From positions 19,654,001 to 19,718,000 of the forward strand of contig OX327686.1 in NCBI GenBank assembly GCA_946807835.1: a stretch of 64,000 nucleotides of DNA, read 5' to 3'. Of the stretch, positions 22,942 through 33,723 are shown piece by piece; position 1 is the stretch's first letter, and each line of letters starts with the position of its first letter. The notes under the pieces are model-generated. The model was given only the letters and a program-made list of their open reading frames with translations, was not told the origin of the DNA and ran no database searches. The stretch comes from Ailanthus altissimus. Its lineage: Eukaryota > Streptophyta > Magnoliopsida > Sapindales > Simaroubaceae. The translations under genes were made by a program, and so were the position numbers.

Positions 22942-24170
22942 TGTTAAACAACAAAGACAAAAAATACTTCTGAAGTTGCATCGAAAAAGGTTGATTCAAA
23001 GTTTCTCATAGAAGCTTTAATAGGTGAGATGAAGAAAATGTTGAAAGTAGAGTTGGAGTAAGTTCATAAACGGATAGATAAATATAAATCTAGTACACAA
23101 AGGGCACAGACACCTAGAGTTCCTAATGTGTGAATTCAAGATAAGTGTGCTACCCTGAATGATGATGGCATTGATGAAGATGCTTGGGATAGATTGTTGA
23201 ATGTGGCAAAGAAGGTAGACAAACTTATGCGAATTAGGTTGCCAAAAAAAATCACAAGGGTCCATTGAACATTCATGTGTGATAGGGAACAATAGCACAA
23301 TAGCCCATGTGATATGAAGTCTCAATATTAGTAATTGTCAGTAGTTATAAGTTACTATAAATTGTTGTAATAAGTACTAGCATTCCAAATGCCTAGTTTA
23401 TTGGTAGTAATTGGTAGTTAATAGTTGTAATTTTTTATTAATTGTTAAAATAAGTGCTGGAATCTCGAGTACCTAGATTATTGATAGTAATTGGTAGTTA
23501 GTAGTTTTAAGTTGTCGTTAATTGCTGTAATAAATGCTAGACATCCCAAGAGGTCTCTATAAATATATCAGAGATGAGGGAGAACGAAAATAGAATTGAT
23601 GATATTAATGTCGAGTTTTCTCTTAAGTTCTTCAAAGAACTATTATTAGAACTTATCAAGATTTTATCTTGTGGCGTTCCTTCAGACTTATCACTTATAA
23701 CTTCTCATCTATCTTGAGTGTGGCATCTACTATCTTCTTATGCCTCTGGTTTTTATCTTTGATTGATAATGGGTTAATGTTCTTTTTTTTTATTTATATA
23801 AAAATCTGAATTAAAGCGATCCTTGGCAAAGGAACCTCATTGAGCGTCGGGTCTTATTTTTCTTTGTGAGGTTCACATCACAAACAATTAAGTAGAAAGA
23901 GTTCTACATGATATGGCCAAAACTCTAATTCCGCATCATCTTTGAAACTGGATTGGAGTAAAAAAGATGAGCAAGCTAATTTCAATTTCAAAGCAGAACC
24001 ACTTAAGGGCCAAAACGTGGGAAGCAGCCAAGGTCATATTGCATCTCAATGTCCAAATCAAAGTGCATTGATTCTAAGCAATAATAATATCATTGAAACT
24101 AAAAGCAAGTCAGATGATGAACCTATCCCACCGTTGGAAAAGTGATCGAATGGAGTACCTAGTAGATGGA
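22942..24170 (+). pseudogene. Epsilon gag relic, split by a solo LTR
   Basis: Starts MLNNKDKK at about 22942, then an EEALIGEMKK-like helical region in shifted frames up to 23224. It resumes at 23881 and continues into LDWSKKDEQANFNFKAEP and a knuckle reduced to GHIASQC (about 24030-24050), whose two first cysteines are lost. The last readable piece, EYLVDG, ends at about 24170, where theta LTR sequence begins. Confidence 0.75.
23225..23880 (+). mobile_element. Solo LTR of epsilon's own family inside epsilon gag
   Basis: 656 bp, TTATGCGAATTAGG...TTCACATCA, closely matching the epsilon LTR at 22016-22579 with an extra partly duplicated stretch (23330-23510). Flanked by CAAAC on both sides (23220-23224 and 23881-23885). 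The TSD shows a separate insertion, not the 3' LTR of a short element. Confidence 0.88.
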
Positions 24171-24683
24171 CGAGACAAGGAAGAAAGCAATGGAGAGGAA
24201 AAATAAAGAAAAGAAGAAAAAAGAAAGAAGAGGAAGAAGAGAAAAAAAAATTGGAGGGTGGGGAAATGAAATTGTTTCATTTTCTCTATGCTTCTAATTA
24301 GAGCAATTGTGAATTCCTTCAAATTCTCCATTTCTTATCCTTTTGGAGAAAATGATAAAAATACACATTAGCCATTCTGGGGATTAAGAGTTAATCCCAT
24401 GCTAGCTATAGGGTTGCTGTTCTAGCTCACCAAGCCCATCGTGTTGGTGACTAGAACTGTTCACGAATTAGTCTCCATGCAGACTCTGAGAAAATATGTG
24501 TATAATGTTACACATTTAGGTGAGTTCTCAACCCCTATTTATATATTAATGCAATTAATATGTTTATTTATTGTGTTTATTGCTTGTTTACACGCTTCCG
24601 CCGCGTAAAATATGTATAAGATACGTATTTTAGGCAATAGACATAATTGCACATGTATACACCCATATGTATTAGATTCCCCG
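24171..24683 (+). repeat. Theta 5' LTR, 3' portion only
   Basis: Matches about 32010-32526 of the 3' LTR (GGGGAAATGAAATTGTTTCA; ACACGCTTCC; ATTAGATTCCCCGCCA). Ends ...CCCCGCCA; the 3' LTR reads CCCCGCCAACA, so a few terminal bases including the T of the PBS are gone. Confidence 0.85.
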
Positions 24684-24694
24684 CCAGGTATCAG
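24684..24694 (+). other. Theta primer binding site (tRNA-iMet)
   Basis: GGTATCAGAGC abuts the LTR end. It is the initiator-methionine tRNA complement lacking its first T. Confidence 0.85.
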
Positions 24695-24812
24695 AGCCAT
24701 TTAGGACATATATGGGTGTTGTTTGAGTGAATGGATACAAAAATCCAAGTGTAAATGGTGCTTTTCTAGTGTTGAAATGGGTATGCCAAAGGGAGTGCAC
24801 GAGGCGCTGCAA

Positions 24813-24944
24813 CGCCAGTAGGCTAGAGCCGCAGTGCTGGGGGTTTGACCTCTCAGCGCCAGTGGGCTAGAGTCGCAGTGCTGGGGGTTTGAACTCTCAG
24901 CGCCAGTGGGCTAGAGCCGCAGTGCTAGGGGTTTGACCTCTCAG
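24813..24944 (+). repeat. 44-bp tandem repeat, three units
   Basis: Units start at 24813, 24857 and 24901 with CGCCAGTGGGCTAGAG...CTCTCAG. They differ at only a few positions. GC content is far above the surroundings. Confidence 0.93.
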
Positions 24945-25075
24945 CGCTGCAGCAATGACATTTGGTACCACAGTTGTGTACTGTTCACTTGAACAGTAGC
25001 ACATGAACATCAATTTTTGCTGTTCACAGCTACAGTATTTTAAAACAGTATTTCAAATTTAATTTTGCATGCGTA

Positions 25076-25224
25076 GATTTATGAGATGTAGTGATAAGAT
25101 TTATTAGTCTACATTATAAATCGGGATTTATAAAATGTAATAATAAGAGTTATTAGTCTAAATTATAAATCGAAGTTTATAAGATGCAGTGATAAAGAGT
25201 TATTGGTCTACATTGTAAACTAGG
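25076..25224 (+). repeat. About 50-bp tandem repeat, three degenerate units
   Basis: Units begin at 25076, 25125 and about 25174, each with TTTAT(A/G)A(A/G)ATG...TTATT(A/G)GTCTA...AAAT. Divergence is higher than in the 44-bp repeat, so it is older or less constrained. Confidence 0.85.
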
Positions 25225-25452
25225 ATTAATTTTTTCTATGTTGGTAACCATAATGGAAGCCCTACTGGTGGGGGTTAGTTGTGCTTACATAGAAAAATTG
25301 ATTAATTGAGAATCACGCTTCCTAAGAGTATGGAGACCATAGGATATAAAAATCTCTCTTAATCAGATTGAAGAATATTACATTATAGGATAATATTTTA
25401 TTTTGATCAGTCTTGTCAATACGGTGTTAGACGAGTCACGTTAGCCTTTTCT

Positions 25453-25745
25453 CAATATTGCTACAGCGTGAGGGACTTGGTCGGTTGGGCTTGGACTATA
25501 CCGGTTAAATATGAGATAAGGCAAATATATGCGAAAGTATTGCCCAATATTGCTACAGCGTGAGGGTAGTATCGGTAGCATATATTTGATCATTGACAAG
25601 TTAATCTTAAATACACTTACCCAATATTGCTACAGCGTGAGGATAAGGTATATTCAGGATCAAGTGGTAAGAGTTGCATGAGATGCTTTTGATAAATGTT
25701 GTCTACCTGTTAGGTTTACAAAGGCCAATATTGCTACAGCTTGAG
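25453..25745 (+). repeat. Four interspersed copies of a 20-mer
   Basis: CAATATTGCTACAGCGTGAG occurs at 25453, 25545 and 25622; a one-base variant (GCTTGAG) is at 25726. Spacings are 92, 77 and 104 bp, and the sequence between copies is unrelated. Confidence 0.93.
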
Positions 25746-25962
25746 GCCCGAGTAAATTTCAATAGGATCTACTTTCCACTATATAGTTAAAAAGAGTTTA
25801 AACTATCGTCTTCCCGTTTAAGAGATTACAGGGATTATGTAAAGCAGTGGGAGGGCATTTTAAATCAAAAATGTATAATTAGTATACTCATATTTAAAAT
25901 GTTTTATTAGCAATTTAATAACCATTCCGCTTACATCTCTTGTAATTTTGGCCTATCAACTC

Positions 25963-26440
25963 TAATGGCCAATAAGAAACAATTGGTGTGCATAGTTGAT
26001 GCAGTCCAACTTTAAGGTACTAGGAATTACTCTGACCGACGGATAAATCTCAGAAGTGTTCTGAATTCAAAAAATTTTGAATTTATCGTTGATCAGAATT
26101 TACCGTAAGGTAATTCTAATAAAACCCCTCAAGAGGATTGAATAGAGAGACTATGACCCTCTTTGCTTAGGGTGCTTTATCTTCTACTCTAGTATATCTA
26201 ATGAGACCAGATCTGTGAGAAAAAAAAAAGATGAGGCGGATACCCAACATCAATCCTCAAAGGCAACAGTTATCCAAAGATCAACAAGAAAGCGTGTAGA
26301 TGGAAAGTGTTTCCACTACAGTAAGGTTGGGTATTGGAAATCCCACAACCCTAGAAGCCTTAAAATTGTTATGAAGACTCTCACAAGTTTGTGCTTGACA
26401 AACATAGACATTTCTAGGGCATTTGATGCCAGTTTAAACT
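25963..26440 (+). pseudogene. Theta gag relic
   Basis: Starts MANKKQLVCIVDAVQL at 25963 and goes on with NLRSVLNSKNFEFIVDQNLP, the pattern of plant copia gag N-termini (family knowledge). It jumps soon after to a basic segment and a zinc knuckle at about 26307-26350 (KCFHYSKVGYWKSHNP), in which the ligand positions are mostly changed. Shorter than a normal copia gag of several hundred residues, so an internal deletion is likely. Confidence 0.72.
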
Positions 26441-28894
26441 GGGTATGAGATACTGCATGTCCCTCTCATATCTGTAATATATTGTAGGGATTGAAAGGAT
26501 TAGAATGCTTGCAGGTTCAAGTTATTGGGCAACTTGACTTACTTCTTGTATACAATACAATAGTTGTGTTGCATAATTAATATGATGTTTTATTAACTGA
26601 ATGTCAGTAAATAAATAAACATTATATACAATTAAAAATGTTTAAATATTATAATCCTTAAATAATGAGTTGTGGTATATAAGTTTAGATCATATAGGCG
26701 TCAGACGCTTATCCGTCTGGTTAAGGATAGTTGGATTTTTAATCTGACCATAAAGACTTAACCAGTTTATGAATAATGTATTCACGGAGATGACCAAATA
26801 TACCAGAAGGTACATCACATTTCTTTTATTAGATCAAGGAAATGAATACATAAACAGCAAAATTTTTCATTTGTTTAAGGAAGAATGAGATTCTCACTCA
26901 TTATAGTCCTCCGCGTTATCCAAAACATAATGATGTTTTAAAAAAGAGGAATCAGACTTTATTAGATATTGTTTAATTGATAATGAGTGTTACCGATCTA
27001 TATTTGTAAGAATATGCTCCAAATACAATTGCTTATTTAGCATAATTCCATCAGAAGTTGTTTCTTCCATTCCGTATGTGATACAGAAAGAAAGGAAGTC
27101 ATATCTTAAATTAGTTAAGATTTGGGGTTGTCCTGCTTACGTAAGAGTTATGCAGCAGGGTATCTTATTTTGGAAGAGTTATTTAATAGGATAAACAGCA
27201 CCCAAGAGGTACAAGTATAGATTCATTGTGTATCTTATGATTCAATAGGATACTAGTTCTATGATTTAGAGAAGCGAAGAGTGTTCGTTTCTCGGTATAC
27301 CATTATTCTAGAGAAAGAGTTTCTCATGGATTGTAAGAATCATAGAAAGATTGAACTTGATGAAGTGAATCTACAAATCAATGAACCAATGATGGAAACT
27401 CAGACTTAATTAAGCAGTGACCTCTTAGCACACCTCTAAATGGGTCGAAAAGGATTTCTAGGTCAACTTTTAGGTATGGTTGATGCCTGAAGGTGAACTT
27501 AGAGTTTTCTTGGTAAAAGAAAATCATCCTTGACCTATAGGGAGTTGATGTTTGACATCAATTCGAGAAGCAGCAAGAAGCCATAAAAATAATATTGACT
27601 ATATGCATCAGAATCAAGTCTGAGAATTGGTTAAGCTACCCGTAGAAATTGTTCTCATTAGTTGTAAAGAGTTTATAAAAAGATAGTGGAAGCCAAATAT
27701 AAGGTAGAGACCTTCTAGACCCAATATTGGTTCTAAAAAGGTAATCCTCAGTGATCGGGGATCAATTAAGAGAAAATCTTTGGACCAATATTGATGCTAA
27801 AGTCAATTAGTATTTTATTGGCTCTTGCAGTATATTATGACTTTGAAGTTTGGCAGTTGGATGTAAGAAAGGCTTCCGGAATGGATATCTCAAGTAAAAG
27901 ATATTCATAGAACAACCTAAAAATTTTACATCCAGCCAAACCTCTGCTTCAGTGTGCATAAAAGGTCAGTGGGAGTATAATAGTCTTCTTAATGCTCTTT
28001 GTTGATGACATACTGGTCATTAGGAATGATGTCAGTATGTTGTAATCGGTCAGAAATAACTCGTAAGAATTTTACCATTAAATATTTAAGAAAGGCTTCT
28101 TTTATACTAGGTATAAAGCTTTAAAGAGATAGAGTTAGGAAGCTGATAGGACCTAAATCATTTCACATCAATAGACCTGTTGTTCATCTTTCGAGAAGAG
28201 TGTCTCTTCAGTTGGAAGGTGAGAGAGTTAGAATGTATGACACACAAGATACGTTAGCTAATGAGAGCTTGATGTATGCTATGATATGTTTGAGACCTAA
28301 GATCAGTTTAGCTGTAAGAGTTACAAACCGAGTCCAGTTTGATTCAGGTGACCACTATTTGATGGTAATCAAACATATCCTAAAGTACCTTGAGGGTACA
28401 AAGGATAAGTTTCTTAAATATGGAGAAAGCAACTTACAAATAAGAAGATGCACGGAGTCAGACTTTTAGTTTGACTTCGATGATATATCTACATCTGGGA
28501 ATGTGCTCATTCTTATTAGTACTAAGGGAGTTAGAATTACACCAAACTGGGATTCACTGCTAATTCATATTGGCGAAGCAGAAGCGGTAGTGAGGATTCG
28601 TAGGTTTATCGCTAGTTTTGAAAGAGTTCCAAGACAGATGGATCCTATCACATAGGTTTACGATAAAACAAGGCCATAATACAAGTCAATGTGCTAAGAG
28701 GACACCAGTACTCTAAATGTTGAAAGGAGTCTGACATGATTAGAGGGATCTTGGCTAAAAGAAGATGTAATTATTTGTAAAAGTATTTTATAAATAATTT
28801 AGCGGACCCATTTTCTAAGGTTATGACTCTTGAAGTGTTTATGAAATACGTAGAGCCGATGTGTATGAGATGCCATCAAGAATGGTATTAGAAC
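26441..28894 (+). pseudogene. Theta pol relic: protease, integrase, RT, RNase H
   Basis: Protease near 26447 reads DTACPSHICNIL where the family has DTGxSxHxC. Integrase pieces follow (26780-27080, e.g. SIRSRK and NEYIN). The integrase-RT linker region is at 27270-27390 (VFVSRYTIILEKEFLMD). RT pieces are at 27780-27890 (ALAVYYDFEVWQLDVRKA), and the active site at about 28000-28035 reads LFVDDILVIRND, with both aspartates kept. 28200-28469 gives SLMYAMICLRPKISLAV and HILKYLEGTKDKFLKYG, the RNase H-proximal block. The C-terminal AFKYVEPM-like end is near 28840-28890. Stops and frameshifts throughout. Confidence 0.85.
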
Positions 28895-28904
28895 AAGTGG
28901 GAGA
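28895..28904 (+). other. Theta polypurine tract
   Basis: AAGTGGGAGA, one base before the 3' LTR start TGTTAGGG. This is the usual end of plant copia pol (…KWEIV) overlapping the tract. Confidence 0.9.
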
Positions 28905-30478
28905 TTGTTAGGGTCAGTGCTTACGTGTCATCCCTGAATGTACATATACTTGTGTATTTATACAAGTGTACATTCCTATTAAATTGCTAATACCCATTTA
29001 TATGGTACTATACATGTAACGTTACAGACATTATAAATCTGAAAGAGTTCGGATCAGATCTGAAAGAGTTTAGATAAGGGCTCATAGTTAGCCATACTGA
29101 GACATACAATTGTTAAATAGTAGTACAGCAAAGTGTTAGCTGGTTATAATACTGAATAGATCCAAGAGTTAGGGCCTTATCTGTAATGGGGCATAGGCCT
29201 CGGAATATACTAGTAACTGCATAGTACAATCGGATGCCAGGAAATGCTAGTTGCGCAAGTATGTTCTCAAATAATTATCCCTGATCTATTTCTGCCAATG
29301 CGGGTCTATCAGTGGATAACCTTATATAAATATCAGCATCTGTCGTACCTATAGGGTATAGATGGTTGTTCCTAGCCGGCTATGAGTTTGAAGCTCGTAT
29401 TGACATATGGGTATCCAGTTAGGACTGAATATAAGACAGACTCACAAGGACCTCTGATAAACACCCTATATAAGTCATCAATGGAGGGTCCTCTCAAGTT
29501 GAGTAGTATACGTGGTCCTTTGACTTGAGTGCCACGGTGGGCTTATAAGTGATCCACCATACTTTGGTTCCACACATGTCACAGACCTTTCATGGTGTAA
29601 CCACTGGGTGTTGTTGGGTATGGTCTGATGCTTATGGAGTCCGATGCGTACAGATATGGGATCCATCAGCTCACATAGGGAGTTTGGTATCTATATGCTT
29701 CGAGATTATATCTCGGAAAGTCTTGTGGCCATAAGCAATTATCCCATGAAAGAGTTCTGCCAGGGTAAAACAATATGGCAAAAGAGTTTGCACATATTGT
29801 TCTGTGAGATACAAATCTGAAGATAAGATATGGATGAGCATAAGGGGATTTGACAGTGATAATCTATATCCCCACACATCCAAGATATCATGACGGAATA
29901 ACTATACGTATGCGTTGTAACCTCAGCTTGTATGGTTCAACGCGCTGATTTTTATATTCGTGACGTGTGCGTAGGGCATTACTCATGGACTCATGGAATA
30001 GTTTCATTTGACAAATCAGGCGTAGGACCTAGGGAGTACCGTGATATAGAGTGTACTCGTTGTGCACTGGGGCAGCATGCCAAATTAAAGTTTTTAATCC
30101 AACAATATTTAGCATTACCACGGGAATACGTGCGTGTCTGTATTTGAGTGTTAAATACAATAATTAGTCAATAATTATTATTTACTAATTGTATAATGAC
30201 ACATGACGCATTGTGAATCTTTGGTTAAGTTTACCTAAGTGCGGGTTTGGTGGGACCCACTAGGGGGTAAACTTAGTAATTATTCATGACGGGCAAAAAG
30301 GTCATTTCATACTTTGATTATTTAATAGTTAAATAATCAAAATATCTCTCTTATTATATTATATATAATATTTTTATATTATTTAATTTTATTATATTAT
30401 ATATTATTATATTATATTTTTTTATAAGATATTATATATATAATAATATTATATTTTGAGTGCCAAATAGTTGGTACC

Positions 30479-31872
30479 TGATGCGATATTTCTATATCAT
30501 AAAATTAAGTGCAAGTATACACTATCGTATGCAAGTAATAAAGAGACTAAATAAGTCGGATGTCGAACCCACTGGGATAATTTTTTCTTTTTAAACCAAT
30601 TACTAAAATTATGTCTTCCTAATAATTATTCAGATAAATAAAAATCTAAGAATGAATGTAGAAAATATAAAAATAAAAACACAATGCAAAGAGAATAAGA
30701 AGATAGCAATGTAGAGAAAACCTAGGATTAATATTATCCCTCAATATGCTTTCTAATGATTAATCATCTAATATTTAACTCACTTAGTCTTTATTATTGA
30801 TCAAGACACTAATGTATTCACAAGCCTCTTCCAAGGTCATGCAAGTATATCTTAGTTTACCAAATACCTATATTCCTATAGTACTTGTAACAAATTAAGA
30901 TTCATTAAGATTAGATCTTATTGATCATACATGCCAATTAGGTATATTCCTATCCTAAATTGAAACTTGCATATGCAACATTGAATGTTACTCTACAATC
31001 ATGCATCAAATTACCTAGGTCTAAATATATTGATTCCTCTTCTGAGTTTATCAACATATTACCAACTCATTCACCATATACTGGCCAGATATATTGAAGC
31101 ATTAAACACAAGTAATTTAAATAGTAAATGACTAAGTTTATTAAATACTAAAAGATATGGCAATTTAAGCGCACATATTGAGTTCAAATATTAACCCTAA
31201 AAAATAAATTAGCTCATGACTACAAGAGAACAGCAGTAAAAATAAAAATAAAACATGATACAATCAATTGCAAACCGATGTAGACGTCGAATTGCTCTTG
31301 ATTGCGCTACCTAAGAACTCTTGATGCCGAAGAACGTCTTGTATCTCTCTCTAAAGTTGATTCAATGAAGCTCCTATTGCTCTCCAAGACTCGTGCTCTG
31401 TATTCTTGGTGCTCTTGGGTCGTCTTGGATTCCTTCTTGAAGGTTGGGAACGAGTGGCTTTTTATAGGGATTGATATGAGCTTGAAAATCTCAATTCTCA
31501 TCGGACTAGGACTCGCACTACCGCTGGAGCGCTATGCAGTTGTCGCTGGGGCGACGCGTGAAAAAGCTATTACCACTGGAGCGGTGGGATCTTGGCGCTG
31601 GGGCGCTGCATGAAAACGGCTTCACCGCTGGCGCGGTATGTTTATAGCGCTGGGGCGATGGAGCGTCGCTGGCGCGGTGACTCTTCGGCGCTGGGGCGCT
31701 AGACGCGACTTAAGCAAGTCGTTTTTCTTATTTCGATCACTATTTCAGCTCTGGGGCGACAATTCTTGTGGCGCTGGGGCGATGGACACATAAATAGCCA
31801 TCTATTCTTATAAAATCATAAAATATCAATAATAAAAACATGAAAAAATATATGACAAATTTGCCCTTATCA
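30479..31872. mobile_element. Solo-LTR-like insertion with GC-rich minisatellite
   Basis: 1394 bp, TGATGCGATATTTC...CCCTTATCA (TGAT/ATCA ends), flanked by the 5-bp duplication GTACC (30474-30478 and 31873-31877). It lies in the AT-only tract of the theta 3' LTR. No gag-pol is present. The left part has AAGTCGGATGTCGAACCCA. The right part is GC-rich. The termini and 5-bp duplication fit an LTR, but no partner LTR is in the window, so a different element type is possible. Confidence 0.8.
31530..31790. repeat. Degenerate GCGCTGGGGCG minisatellite
   Basis: GCGCTGGGGCG recurs near 31594, 31650, 31698 and 31771. Variants CGCTGGGGCGAC and CTCTGGGGCGAC, and the related CCGCTGGAGCG and CGCTGGCGCGGT, lie between. 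Spacing is irregular. Very GC-rich against an AT-rich background. Confidence 0.8.
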
Positions 31873-32529
31873 GTACCCATTAGTATTATTTTATTATTAT
31901 TATTATAATATATTATATATTATATTATTATTTTATTATATATATATTAGATATATATACATGACAGAGAGATAAGAAGAAAAAGATTGTAAAATTGGTG
32001 TTTTTGGCCATTTGGCCGAGAGAAAGAAGAAAGAAATAGAGAGGAAAAAAAAAAGAAAAGAAGAATAAAGAAGGATGAGGATGAAGAGAAAACAAAAAGG
32101 GGGAAATGAAATTGTTTCATTTTCTCTATGCTTCTAATTGGAGCAATTGTGAATTGCTTTAAATTTTTCATTTCTTATTCTTTTAGAGAAAATGATAAAA
32201 ATACACACTGACCATTTTGGAGATTAAGAGTTAATCCTATGCTGGCTATAGGGCTGCTGTTCTAGCTCACCAAACCCACCGTGTTGGTGACTACAACTAC
32301 CCACGAGTTGGTCTTCATTCGAACTCCAAGGAAATACGTGTATAATATTATACGTTGAGGTGAATTCTCAACCCTTATTTATATATTAATGCAATTAATA
32401 TATTTATTTATTATGTTTATTGCATGTTTACACGCTTCCACCGCATAGAATATGTATAAGATACGTATTTTAGGCAATAGACACAATTGTACATGCATAC
32501 ACCCACATGTATTAGATTCCCCGCCAACA

Positions 32530-33723
32530 CATTCCTCTCTACTTATAGAGAACTCATCCTCAAGTGACCATACAAATTTTTCTCTGGATTTGTAATGGTC
32601 TTGTCATGCTCCATATGGCCACTCAATTTATCTAAATGCGTTTCTTGATTAATCTTGTTGATGGTATAAATGTTCACATACATTTGCCAACTTTCATCCT
32701 CCTTTTGTGTAAATAGAGTGAAAAAAGTGCAAGAACTATTACTCTCCATGATGTGTTCCTTCCTAAATAACTCTCTCACCTTCTCTCTTAGAACATCTCA
32801 TTCTTGAGGTCTCATTTGATAATTTGGAAGATTTAGTAAGTGGCTTTGATAATGTGACAAATTTGGAAAGTTATGAAAAATGAAATCAATACAATGTTGG
32901 ATATCCTACTTTGATTGCAATGTAATGGGCTCAGTCACATAGTTTGTAAATTCTAGCACCGAACCTTTGACATCATTCTGCACTGATAGTTTAGAAAGTT
33001 CTTCTCCTTTCACTACGAGCCTGGTACACATATATGTCTCCTTCATCTCTTCCATGAAATCATCCTCCTCATGAATTTCTAAAAATATGGTCTTCTCCTC
33101 TACTTTAGAGTTTACCTTCTCAGGTTGAATAGGTATGTTCATCAAACTTTGAACCACATACATTACTGGTTCTTCCACTTCTTCAACTATTTCAATTCAA
33201 AATCATCATCGTTTTCTTTAGGTTTAGCATCATCTGGATCCACTTCATCCTTCTCTCTTAAATCATCCACTAGAGCCACAAAATGATAAGGTCAATTTCT
33301 TGCATTCATGGTTATTCCTTTTGCTTGCTAACTAACCTCAACTTCATCTTCGATGTCCTCCTTCAAATTAAAATTAAAGGGTTCAAAATTTAGTTGTTTG
33401 TGTGGTCTTCTTCTTGCCACCATTGGTTGTTGTGGCAGTGGATTATTAGTTCTCGAACCCATAAGATGTTTGATCATTGCCAACACTTATTACAATAATT
33501 AATGAAAACTTACAACTACTCAATACCAACAACTGCCAATACTGAGTCTTTACTTCAAATAACTTTCAAAGTTTGCAACCACAATAATAATTGTAGTTGT
33601 AGGCTCTCAGAAGCTTCTCACTACATGGGCTACTACTAGCAATTTGAACTACCAACACTGTAATAGCCATTAATGAGATGTTCATCATGTCTCCTATCAC
33701 ATGTGCTGGTGTGTCCCTCATCA
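32530..33723 (-). mobile_element. Ty3/gypsy relic zeta (internally deleted)
   Basis: The minus strand starts with LTR sequence (33723 to about 33485; begins TGATGAGGGACACACC, contains CCCATGTAGTGAGAAGCTTC like gamma's LTR). A leader/gag-like part follows (RRRPHKQLNFEPFNFNL), then NLPNYQ and an RT entry block (FTQKEDESWQMYV, IYTINKI). It then jumps directly to integrase sequence SGHMEHDKTITNPEKNLYG, so most of RT and RNase H are missing. It ends at the theta boundary. The closest relative in the window is gamma. Confidence 0.75.

Larger units (their letters stand above)
22016..24170 (+). mobile_element. Ty3/gypsy element epsilon, 5' part only
   Basis: 5' LTR 22016-22579 (TGATGCGAACTAGG...TTTACATCA), intact PBS TGGTATCAGAGC at 22582-22593, leader, then gag from about 22942. 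The rest of gag and all of pol are missing because copia element theta begins at about 24171. The LTR is related to delta's (same TTCTTCAAAGAAC and ATTGAGCGTCGGGT blocks). Confidence 0.85.
24695..25962 (+). other. Theta leader with three repeat sets
   Basis: 1.27 kb between PBS and gag. It holds a GC-rich 44-bp triplicate (24813-24944), an AT-rich roughly 50-bp triplicate (25076-25224) and four scattered copies of a 20-mer (25453-25745). No long open frame is seen. Confidence 0.75.
24171..32529 (+). mobile_element. Ty1/copia element theta (5' LTR truncated)
   Basis: Order on the plus strand: truncated 5' LTR (24171-24683), PBS, long repeat-rich leader, gag, protease, integrase, RT, RNase H, polypurine tract, 3' LTR (28906-32529). 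RT after integrase is the copia order. The LTR is about 2.2 kb without its insertion and belongs to the same family as the beta solo LTRs. Only about 510 bp of the 5' LTR remains, so the left junction with epsilon has no readable target duplication. Confidence 0.88.
28906..32529 (+). repeat. Theta 3' LTR, split by a 1.4-kb insertion
   Basis: Starts TGTTAGGGTCAGTGCTTACG at 28906 and ends CCCCGCCAACA at 32529. Without the insertion at 30479-31872 it is about 2.2 kb. This gives the full reference for the beta solo LTRs: TAAGAGTTAG-like repeats (29080-29180), the block with GGATCCATCAGCTCACATAG (29660), an AT-only tract (30350-30460 continuing at 31890-31960), and a 3' part that also survives in the 5' LTR. 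Open frames inside (e.g. 29932-30147) have no recognisable product. Confidence 0.87.

Noticed and set aside
22016..23880. A complete 1.9-kb non-autonomous element with two LTRs
   Set aside because: The second LTR has its own CAAAC duplication and gag continues past it, so it is a nested solo LTR.
25453..25745. CRISPR-like array (short repeats with unique spacers)
   Set aside because: Only four copies with uneven 57-84-bp gaps, in a plant retrotransposon leader. CRISPR arrays are prokaryotic and no cas gene exists here.
31302..31613. 103-codon frame in the 1.4-kb insertion
   Set aside because: It overlaps an opposite-strand frame and a GC-rich minisatellite; no domain is seen and it is probably chance.
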